Origin: Plutella xylostella
Taxonomy: Eukaryota > Arthropoda > Insecta > Lepidoptera > Plutellidae
Direction: 5' to 3'
Length of the DNA stretch: 64,000 bases
Assembly (NCBI RefSeq): GCF_932276165.1
Contig: NC_063983.1
Coordinates: 3,169,501 to 3,233,500 of the forward strand
The notes under the pieces were generated by a model. That model worked only from the letters and a program-made list of their open reading frames with translations, did not search any database and had not been told where the DNA came from. Positions 22,354 to 31,108 of this stretch are shown here, one piece after another (the first letter of the stretch is position 1; each line of letters begins with the position of its first letter). The position numbers were made by a program, and so were the translations under genes.

Positions 22354-24724
22354 TCTGTGACTTGTTATTTCTTAAAAGCACTCTTTCCGTTCGTACAATC
22401 TATACAGACAGCAATCGGTAACTGCACTGCAGTAGCTAAATTAACTTGAATAGCATCGTCGCTCGGTCCGGTTCACTCAAACAAATTAACTGGTAGCACT
22501 GGTAGGTACCGCAGCGCAGTTTCAATAGATCAAAAGTGTTGACGTCCGGTGTTTATCTTTATCCTCGACAGACTGACAGACTAGCTGCGCTGCTAGTAAA
22601 TTAGTTACGTAAAACAAACTAATATTTAGGTAAGTACCTAACTACCTATCTGTTTACTTTTCTTATCTTGAGTGGTTCTTCTTTTATCAGCTAGTATCTA
22701 CTCAATTAAATGAATAACTTACTGTATTGAGTCAAAAAATAGCACTTGTGAAAATACCTAATATACTTCGATAACAGTCAAATATTAATAATGTAACCTA
22801 ATCTAGTATGTAAGTACTAAGTACCTACATATATAATAGGTAAAGTACAGTCGAACTATAAAATTCTGACAATAAAAGAGTGCGATTTTGCTAAGACTTT
22901 TTATCATTGAGTTATATACCTATACTTATTTTTACAAACATTTTAAAAATAAAATATGTATTGATAATGCCTTTTTAACGAATTTGTCCTGTAATAAATA
23001 TAATAATAGATCGATTAAATACGGTTTTTAACAATTAATTAGAATTCACTTCCGTTTTCATGACTTTATAGTTTGACTGTAGATAACCTGTTTTTGGCTT
23101 CCCGACAACGACATAATGGGTCCGCGAGACGATCAAGTCGACTTGACAAGTCTACGTGCTTGAAGCAAGCTTGAAGTGAATATTGATCGTTTACAGCGTT
23201 GACTTGACAAGTCCCGTCAATATCTACGGGCTTGACCATACTTGACAAAAATTTTGATTGACGGCACTTGCGCTTGATGCGACTTGACGCGATTTGACAA
23301 CTTTTATACATTTGCGGTCATTTTGGGTCCGCGAGACGATCAAGTCGACTTGTCAAGTCTACGTGCTTGACGATTTCACTTGACGAGGCGGAACTTTTAA
23401 GGTACGGATAACGGAACCCTTATAGGGTAACTTTTTAGCCTTCTATCAGTCGTTAAGAGCCTTTATGGGTCCGCGAGACGATCAAGTCGACTTGTCAAGT
23501 CTACGTGCTTGACGATTTCACTTGACGAGGGACTTGACGCGACTTGAAGGTGCCGTCAAGTCCCTCGTCAAGTCAACGTACGACGGTTTCACTTGACGGC
23601 TCCTTCAAGTCGCGTCAAGTCCCTCGTCAAGTGAAATCGTCAAGCACGTAGACTTGACAAGTCGACTTGATCGTCTCGCGGACCCATAAAGGCTCTTAAC
23701 GACTGATAGAAGGCTAAAAAGTGACCCTATAAGGGTTCCGTTATCCGTACCTTAAAAGTTAAAAACGAAACCCTTATTATAGGATTACTTTTTTGTTTGC
23801 TCCCTGTTTTACTGTTAGGGTGGACGCTTCAAATGGGTGGAGACGTCCCAAACACATACTGACAGACCTAGATGACCGACTTACAGCTAAGTTGGCGACA
23901 GCGCCCTTTAAGGTTAGTATTCCCCACTCCTAAGTCCCAGTAGCGGCATCATCTTCTCTATTAGAGGAGACTATCCGGCGCAGACGCCATAGCTTCAAAG
24001 TAGGTACACACGGTTCAGACACGTGCCAGGGCGCTTCTCGCCACCCCTTCACCCAGTAATAACTTATTACTTCCATGGTATAAAGGTTTTACTAGCGCCA
24101 TCTATAATTAAGATTTTTTTTATTAATGAGCTGTCAGAAAATATCCCATTATTAATGAATAGATCAATAAATTAGGTACAACACTATTATATCTACTAAT
24201 AACTAAAAAAACAGAAGTACGAAGGGTTGTCTTCTTTAATTTTTTATTAAATAAATAAAAATGTATTTTTATTCTTTATTTAATAGTGAGTACTAAACTG
24301 GTAAGTATCTTATTTTTTAATTAACTATGAATTAGCTTTAATTTTTAATTTTTAGATTTACAAAAAAAAATTATGGAAAAGGCTTTTACCAGGCTGTAAA
24401 AGCACACCAACACCAAAACATTCCAATCACCACAGAGTATAAATAAATTTTAATGGACACCTGTCACAATCTGTGGTGTGTCACACTTTGACATCTCTCT
24501 TCTCTCTCTCAATTTATATTTTATAACCTCCAAATCAATATCAACAGGAAAGGAAAACATTTCAAGATTTTTGTGGTGTAAAACGTAAATATTTCATAGA
24601 ATTATATTTGAAACTATGGTTAAATCTCGGGATATTGCACAATACAATAATATTATAATTACAATTATAATCTTCTTTAGATTTAACAAATACTTAGTTT
24701 ACATGTTTATATTATTTTAAGGAA
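22354..24724. other. Intergenic region with CAAGTC/GACTTG repeat cluster
   Basis: 2.4 kb between divergent genes (sedoheptulokinase, minus; lysine-rich protein, plus). The first ~700 bp and last ~900 bp are AT-rich with no recognisable gene. The centre (23105-23758) is packed with GACTTG/CAAGTC words and an inverted repeat, listed separately. 23760-24130 looks like decayed repeat sequence. Confidence 0.5.
23108..23758. repeat. Direct and inverted GACTTGTCAAGTC-rich repeat with 365-bp foldback
   Basis: The segment GGGTCCGCGAGACGATCAAG followed by TCGACTTG(T/A)CAAGTCTACG occurs in direct orientation at about 23117, 23325 and 23467, and once inverted ending near 23686. Positions 23394-23758 form a palindrome with two 157-bp arms (23394-23550 and 23602-23758) and a ~51-bp loop. 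The outer ends are CTTTTAAGGTACGGATAACG. The arms differ at only a few positions. The words GACTTG and CAAGTC recur at short intervals throughout, including in the loop. Probably a non-autonomous foldback element and partial relatives. No transposase is present. Confidence 0.8.
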
Positions 24725-25222
24725 ATGGGGAAACGAAGTAATTCCAAGTCTCTCGTGAAAAATAATACCAGTGAAGAAATAAGCTCTGAATTGATGAACG
24801 GACAGATTGATCATCCAGTTAAATCTAAGAAGAAGTTAAAACATAAGATAGAAGAGGACAAAGATATTGCAAAAAACATTGAAGATGTTGTGTCAAATAC
24901 TGATTGTACTGAATCTAAAGCTAAGAAAGCTAAAAAGACCAAGAAATCTAAAGATGAATTAAGTATTGAACCTGATATGAACAAACCCAAAAAGATAATA
25001 TTTGTAAATGATGAACCACAAACCATAGAATTAGGGGAACCCAGTGGTAGCAAAACAAAGAAGAAGAAAAATAAAGTGAATAATGTTATAAATGAAGAAT
25101 CACTTGTCAATGATGAAGATATTGACAATTTCTGTGATGAATTAACTAATCAAGATAATGAGCAGTATGAAGAATGGGTTCAATTATTAGAGGCTAAGTT
25201 GCATCCTAATAAAAAATCCTGA
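24725..25222 (+). CDS. Small lysine-rich protein, not recognised
   Basis: A 165-residue single-exon frame. The first 120 residues are rich in Lys, Glu, Asp and Ser, with KKLKHK, KAKKAKKTKKSK and KTKKKKNK clusters that look like nuclear or nucleolar targeting signals. The C-terminal 40 residues are acidic and more complex: NDEDIDNFCDELTNQ, then EQYEEWVQLLEAKLHP. That tail looks like a conserved short helical motif rather than random sequence. I do not recognise the family; a small nucleolar or ribosome-biogenesis factor is only a guess. The upstream 200 bp has no obvious intron. AATAAA at 25451-25456 could serve as poly(A) signal. Biased codon content and the clean end in KKS support a real gene. 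Confidence 0.65.
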   Translation: MGKRSNSKSLVKNNTSEEISSELMNGQIDHPVKSKKKLKHKIEEDKDIAKNIEDVVSNTDCTESKAKKAKKTKKSKDELSIEPDMNKPKKIIFVNDEPQTIELGEPSGSKTKKKKNKVNNVINEESLVNDEDIDNFCDELTNQDNEQYEEWVQLLEAKLHPNKKS

Positions 25223-25450
25223 TAGTAATTATGGCTTTGCTATGAGTTTAAATTGTACCACACATCATCATCACCATCTTCATCATCCTATGTCAACCTG
25301 CAATGGGTGGGAAATTATATGCCTCATCCATGTTATGTTTTTAAGTTACTTTCTTAATGTTATCAGACCTATGAGTCTGGTCTGGTCTTCTCTTGGCCAC
25401 CACTCAGACACTTCCTTGGTCGATCTGCAGTCTTCTCACAACACACTACA

Positions 25451-25456
25451 AATAAA
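25451..25456 (+). terminator. Candidate poly(A) signal of the lysine-rich gene
   Basis: AATAAA about 230 bp after the stop codon at 25222, in AT-rich sequence. Confidence 0.35.
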
Positions 25457-25739
25457 AAAAATCCTGAAATAATATTTTTAATACCTAATTCACACTAGAG
25501 CCTATTATTTTTCACGAATTTTGTAGAAGTTCCTTAGAATGAATATTTGTATCACCACGAGAATGATGTTTACTATTGGGATACTCTTTATATGGAGACT
25601 GGTCTCAAATATTCACAAAAACCCCAAATATTGAGATAGACCAGACCAGATAGATGTTTGTGCCACTCTTGAAAGGCAATGTGTTGCGTCTATCTTGCAT
25701 TCCCAAAATTAAAACAATCATAGCTTATCATTAAAAACG

Positions 25740-26405
25740 TTTTTTTTTTTTTTTTTTTTTTTTTGTAGGCACTGTAACATGCAATCGGTCTTGAGTGACC
25801 ATAAGCAGTTGTTTTGTGTGTTTTTATGGCGTTTTAGGCACTCCCTCCCATCGTTGGGTTGCCTTCTTATTCAATTGGTCCTAGACCGTCCCAAATGTGC
25901 TTTCTTTTCAACCTTCTTATTGGAATACAACTGGTGAGGTCAGTAGCCAGCTTGTTGGGGTGATCAGCAATCCTATCTCTGTAGGCCCTTGACAGGTTTT
26001 CCACTTCCGCTTTAACCGTGGGCATTTGTAAGTATTCATGGACCTCATCAATTTTAGTGAACCATGGTGCGTGGGCTATGGTTTTTAGAACACTATTTTG
26101 GAACCGCTGCATTATTGTGATGTTGGAGGTTTTTGCTGATCCCCACAGTTGTATTCCATAGGTCCAGACAGGTTTTAATACAGCCTTGTAGATTAGCAGT
26201 TTATTGTTCACTGATAGTTTTGACTGTCTCCCAAGTAACCATGACAGTGACCGATACTTTTGGTTCAGCTCGTCTCTTTTCTTCTGAATGTGAGTTTTCC
26301 AGATCTGCTTCCTGTCCAAATGGAATCCGAGGTATTTTACGACCGTCTGATGCGGCAGAACTTCACCACCGAGTTTTACAGGAGGACAGTTGTCACGAAC
26401 GTCAC
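25740..26405 (-). mobile_element. 5'-truncated jockey-like LINE, 3' end of ORF2
   Basis: Minus-strand element with its poly(A) tail showing as a T run at 25740-25764. The main open part (25867-26319) encodes NKLLIYKAVLKPVWTYGIQL and QRFQNSVLKTIAHAPW, typical of the region after the reverse transcriptase in jockey-clade elements. Homology extends upstream to about 26395 (VKYLGFHLDRK). The flanks AAAAACG at 25733-25739 and 26406-26412 are a plausible target-site duplication. The reverse transcriptase core is absent, so this is a dead-on-arrival copy. Confidence 0.85.
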
Positions 26406-26416
26406 AAAAACGTTTT

Positions 26417-26694
26417 TTAAAAAATAAAAAACCGACTTCAAAAAACCACTAAAATGTAAGTAATAATTTAAGGTTTTCACAAATTATATGTGACAGTACA
26501 AATATACCTAAGCAGGAACTGTTCTTTTTTGATGTTGGTGCAGTGACAAAGTAATCTGAAGAAATATGGCACCAACTTCAAAAAAGAACAGTTCCTGCTT
26601 AGGTATATTTGTACTGTCACATATAATTTGTGTAAACCTTAAATTATAACTTACATTTTAGTGGTTTTTTGAAGTCGGTTTTTTATTTTTTTAA
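26417..26694. mobile_element. Palindromic MITE with AACCGACTTCAAAAAA ends
   Basis: Two ~118-bp arms (about 26417-26535 and 26579-26694) are near-perfect inverted copies, from AAAAAACCGACTTCAAAAAA inward to AAGCAGGAACTGTTCTTTTT, around a ~43-bp loop. It begins right at the edge of the LINE fragment. The same end motif TTTTTTGAAGTCGGTT occurs again at 27174-27189 after a block containing TCGGTTCATAAACGGCGGAG, a common moth repeat. The palindrome may therefore be part of a larger composite reaching to 27189. Confidence 0.7.
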
Positions 26695-27190
26695 ATTATT
26701 ATTTTATTTTATAGTTTTTAGTTTATTTGCAATAATTTTTAATCAAAAGTAAGATGCAAATGATACCAAAAAGTCCTACTAATCAATACGAATCATTCAA
26801 GCCTAAACACGAGGTAGTTGCTATATACCGTTGAGGAGTTCCCTTGACTGCCTTCCGTTTCCATCATCAGATCAGCTCAAGGTCACCATCATATTTTATT
26901 GTTATAAGAACTATATTTACGTTCTTAATTTCATTAGAATCGGTTAATATGTGTCCAAAATGAAAATTCATACCCTGTTTTTACCCCTTTTACCCACCCT
27001 TAGGGGTGAGATAAAATTCTGAAAAAAAAAATGGGACCACCTGGAAGCTCAACCCAATACAACAAAAAAAGAATTTTCAAAATCGGTTCATAAACGGCGG
27101 AGTTATCGGTGAACATACATAAAAAAATATATAAAAAAATAATTATCCCGACGAATTGAGAACCTCCTCCTTTTTTTGAAGTCGGTTAAA
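26695..27190. repeat. Dispersed repeat with GAAGTCGGTT terminus
   Basis: Contains CGGTTCATAAACGGCGGAGT and TATCGGTGAACATACATAAA followed by TTTTTTTGAAGTCGGTTAAA, a pattern familiar from many Lepidoptera introns. It is adjacent to the palindromic MITE, which shares the terminal motif. No coding potential. Confidence 0.5.
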
Positions 27191-27559
27191 AAGTATATAG
27201 GTACAAGTTTATTCAGCTAAATGGTACTATGATGGTGCGATTTACCATAAATACTTAAATACGGTGTTGTGATTGGTGGAACGTGCGTAAAACGAGTTTA
27301 TCGCAGAATATCCGCAGAAATGGATGTAGTGTAGATCCAAAACTTGGAGTCAAGGCCCAAAAAAATCAGATATGCTATGGAGATAGGTGATCCAAACATT
27401 GTAGATAGGAACCAAAAGAGACTATTTTAGTCGAGAAAAAACAATTTGCGTGAGTTATGAAGGTACTTCCCAGACGTGCAGGCTAGGCCAGCTGGGCGAT
27501 AGTGTACGGCACTCACTCAAAGCGGAATAGGATCGGCAGGGCGGTAGTAAGTTGGACGG

Positions 27560-27835
27560 AGGCTGCTTCCGGTTTGATATTTCCGCTATTCATCGCAAGG
27601 CGATAGTATTGTCTTCTACCATCTTCTACCGTAGAAGTTAAAGGTCCAAATCTGCCTATAGGTGGTGCTGTTTTAGTTACTTCCGTTTTGATAGTTCCGC
27701 TACTCATCATAAGGTGGCGATCATATTAACTTCCGGTTAAAGTCTGGCTATAGAGTACGCTGTTGTACTGGCTTCCGGTTTGATAGTTCCGCTATTCAAT
27801 GCTAGATGGCGTTAGTTGAAGTTCCAAAGCAAGTC
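27560..27835. repeat. Degenerate ~100-bp tandem repeat with GTTTGATAGTTCCGCTATTC
   Basis: Three diverged units, at about 27563, 27680 and 27768, share CTTCCGGTTTGATAGTTCCG-type sequence, then CTATTCAT and an AAGGCG or AGATGGCG word. Spacing is 90-115 bp. It lies upstream of the ZCCHC9-like gene. The frame on the minus strand here is not a gene. Confidence 0.6.
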
Positions 27836-28311
27836 ACTCTGAATGCGAGATTTTTTAACAGCTTATTAAAAAGACAAAAAAATCATAAATATGGTATAAA
27901 AAGAAGAAATGAATTGTGTCAAAAGTGAAGTTAAGAAATAAAACGGCGAAACAAGTAACCGTGTTTTAATATAACAAATCCAATTTATTTAGTCAATTAA
28001 GAACCGAAAAACACCAAACATAATGAAGTTAGATGGAAGTTATTAAATACAATAAAAAAATGCAAAAAATAAGAGTCAGAATAATAACTTTCTCGATTTT
28101 GAAGAAGTGAGTTCTGTGAGAGTGCATGGCGTTCTTTGTCAATGTCATTATTTATGTCACTTGTCACTGCTTGTCACTTCTTCGTTCGTGTCTGTCACAT
28201 GTGTTCGCAGGTTCGCAGTGTTTTGATTATTTTGGAATTTAAATTAATGTTTAAATAGCATTAAACAATGCACTGTGTGAGATTTTAATCAAATAAATTC
28301 AGACATAAAAA

Positions 28312-30722
28312 ATGACAAGGTTCGCCCGTGCTAAAGGCTCAAAGGCGTCTAATGAAAGAGCTCCTGAAGATGCCACACCATGGGAGGTTATGAAGGAGCA
28401 ATTGCTTCAAGCTAAAATTGATGGGGAACATGCTAAGAAGAGGCTTGAAGTATGTATTTTTTGTTATCTCGGGATAAAGTTTCCTTTATCGTCATTCGAA
28501 CTGGATGTTGATACTTGGTATACAATAAGGGTAATACCCCAGGAGGCTCTATTCCAAATTTCAGGTTTAGGAGACAAATAGTTTCCGAGATATTCATGTT
28601 TAAAATCGAGGAAATTGTATGGGAAATGAGAGATGAGGTTATAAATGCATTTTTTTTTTGTTTTTTTTTAAATAGGCTATAGCGTTTTTATATACAACCA
28701 GGTGACCATAATAATATTTACAAATACAAATGCCGTCAAACCTTTGGGATCAAAACCTAAAGATAGGTGCGACGACGAGCAAAGCGAGGAAGAGCGTGTT
28801 AGGTGCACATGTTCATCGAAACCAAAGCGTAGCGCAACGAAGCGGAGCGGAGCGTATACGACACAGTTCCTGATGTTCCTATATGACATATTTATGTGTC
28901 AGTTCACCGAGAATAATGTGTGTATGGTACATCACATTATATAGTCAATATCTCAAAAACTACTTGTCTCCTAGATGTGGGGGTTGGAGGGGGAGGTTCC
29001 GCTCCCCTCCCCCCTTCCTCCCACACACCCCCTAACCTTTATTTCGAATGACGCTAATGGAAATTTTTTTTTATGCCAAAATACTTTAAAAAAAACCTTT
29101 CTGTGTGTTAATATACTTTTATCTTTCCTTTTTTATTTTGAAACATAGTTTCCAACTACTACATGTTCATGTACTCTTATTATTGTAGTAAAACAGTATG
29201 TATTTTGTTTTTACAGGCAGAACAACAGCGAGTGGAGAACTATGAAAACTTTTTGAAAGAACAGAAGGTTCAAAAGCGCCAGGCCTCCTGGTGTGATTTC
29301 CCAGAAACAAAAACAGATAGTAAAAAACCTAAGTTCCAACATGATAAAAAGAAGGTAAGTGAACATACAGTTGGCAGCCAACATTCAGAAAATCACTTCC
29401 AGAGGGCATCAGGCACAGGCACAACTAGTTATGAAGAAACTGATAAAACAAGATCAGTGAATAATGACAAAACCACAAAGAAGAAAAAGTCTAAAAATAA
29501 TAAAGAAAAAACAAGTTCTTTGCATGATGCTGCTCCAGCAGAGAAAGTAAATGAATCAAATAATGATGAAACTAAACCACAAGATGCCATAGATGACCAA
29601 GATATGAGTAAGAAGAAGGCAAAAAAAAATAAGAAGAAGAAGAATTCTGATACTGCTAACAGCACTGAATCTTCTAAAACTGATGATAATAAACTAGAGA
29701 AGCCAGGTGACCAGCCTAATAAAGGTCAAAATCAAACTAAAGTTCCCAAAAAAAAGAAAAAGAAATTGGTTGACGGTAAACCGGTGCGCAGGAAAGCAGA
29801 GAATGACAGTAGCTTCCAGCTCATCATTAACGGAAAAGAAGTTGAGTTGGTGAGATTTGAGGGTTTCCCTATTATGCGGAAAGATGCAGACAGGCTGCAG
29901 GATTTGAAAAACAACATGATAAGGAGAGGTATACCTAAAAGTGAAGTGCAAAGGACTATTAAACTTGAGCGACGACGGGCCGAAAAGGCTCTAGCTCGTC
30001 TTAAAAGAGATGTGTGCTACAACTGCAGGAAGGGAGGACATAACCTCTCCGACTGTCCGGAGCTCAAGTCCAAGATACCAGGAGAGAATGGAGCTGATGG
30101 AGTGTGCTTCAAGTGCGGCTCCACTGAGCACAGACAATTTGAATGCAAAGTGCAAAAGGATAAGGAGTTCAGATTTGCTAGTTGCTTCATCTGCAGGGAG
30201 CAGGTAACTATAAGCATTATAATATATACACACTACCTATTTATTACAATGATTAGTCTTCAAATTCTGTTTACTTATTGTATGTTGCATTTGCTTTTTA
30301 GAACTTTTATTAATACTGGAAAATTCTTTCTTTAATAGGGACACATAGCTAGGCAATGCCCAGACAATCCAAAAGGACTCTACCCCAATGGAGGTGGGTG
30401 CAAGTTATGTGGTGATGTCACACATCTCAGGAAGGATTGCCCAACGGTAAGATATTATTCATTTCTACAAATTATTCTGTAAAAATATATCAGGTGTAAA
30501 TTATAATCATAGTGCATAAATCTATACAACTTATTTTTCTAGTATATGTAAGGTCAGATATTATAACAAAATTTTATTACTCTTCAGGACCAAGACAAGA
30601 GAGTGGAATCTACTGTGAAACTGCCGACACTAGAGAGCGTGGACAACATTGAAGACATTGAGCAGCAGCAAGCGGTGAAACCCACTGAATCCGTAAAGAA
30701 ACCCAAGAAAATCAAGTTCTAA
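28312..30722 (+). CDS. Zcchc9: Zinc finger CCHC domain-containing protein 9 (ZCCHC9-like)
   Basis: Nuclear/nucleolar CCHC zinc-knuckle protein; the vertebrate homologue binds nucleic acid. Exons 28312-28449, 29217-30203, 30339-30446 and 30588-30722 join in frame. The N terminus MTRFARAKGS resembles the family start MTRWAR. A long lysine-rich disordered region (KKKKSKNNKEK, KKKAKKNKKKKN) follows. After a helical RRRAEKALARLKR segment come four knuckles: CYNCRKGGHNLSDC, CFKCGSTEHRQFEC, CFICREQGHIARQC (split by intron 3) and CKLCGDVTHLRKDC. The phrase CPDNPKGLYPNGGGCKLCG is diagnostic. The C terminus ends in KPKKIKF. Intron 1 holds a dispersed repeat. The start codon is supported by conservation. 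Poly(A) signal at 30794-30799. Confidence 0.93.
28480..29075. mobile_element. Repeat insertion in ZCCHC9 intron 1 sharing a module with the 45-kb MITE
   Basis: Positions 28748-28845 contain GTGCGACGACGAGCAAAGCG and GTGTTAGGTGCACATGTTCA, matching the reverse strand of about 45350-45443 with few mismatches over some 90 bp. Inverted words CGTCATTCGAA (about 28490) and TTCGAATGACG (about 29043) near the ends suggest a non-autonomous element. Between them, AGGAGACAAATAGT and ACTACTTGTCTCCTAG also pair. No target-site duplication could be fixed. Confidence 0.55.
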
Positions 30723-30793
30723 AAACCTACCTACATAGAAAAAAAAAATACTGAGGTATTTCAATTTGTACAGTTACTAAATGAAACTACTTA

Positions 30794-30821
30794 AATAAAA
30801 TGTTTACAATTAATATTTATT
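30794..30821. terminator. Facing poly(A) signals of ZCCHC9-like and Smyd-like genes
   Basis: AATAAA at 30794-30799 serves the plus-strand gene. TTTATT at 30816-30821, that is AATAAA on the minus strand, could serve the Smyd-like gene. If both are used, the two transcripts would overlap tail-to-tail by a few tens of bases. Confidence 0.5.
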
Positions 30822-31108
30822 TGCATATTTTCCAAACTGTTAGTCATTATGTAGAGATCAATTTTAATGTCTTTTACGATTTACGATTCAAGCTAAAAAT
30901 ATTTTTGGTCTAAAAACGTACAAAAATATCTAGGTATAGTCATAATAACAACAAATGCTATTTTAGGCTACTCCCCTTTACGTCATTTGAAGAGTACTTA
31001 TAGCTTCTATAATGCCGCTAGCATTATGCTAGTAGCATAATCCTTAATTTAGTTTTAATAAGGTCGAAGCTAGTCTCCAATGGAAGCTAAAGTATCTCCA
31101 TAGTAATC

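Noticed and set aside
23066..23311. 81-codon minus-strand frame
   Set aside because: Falls in the CAAGTC-type repeat cluster, and its composition follows the repeat.
25242..25472. His-rich 76-codon frame
   Set aside because: Histidines come from a CATCAT run in the 3' UTR of the preceding gene; no other support.
28677..28944. Overlapping frames on both strands in ZCCHC9 intron 1
   Set aside because: They lie in the dispersed GC-rich module that recurs at 45.4 kb.
29429..30233. Several minus-strand frames across the ZCCHC9-like exon
   Set aside because: Antisense shadows of the lysine-rich region and zinc knuckles.
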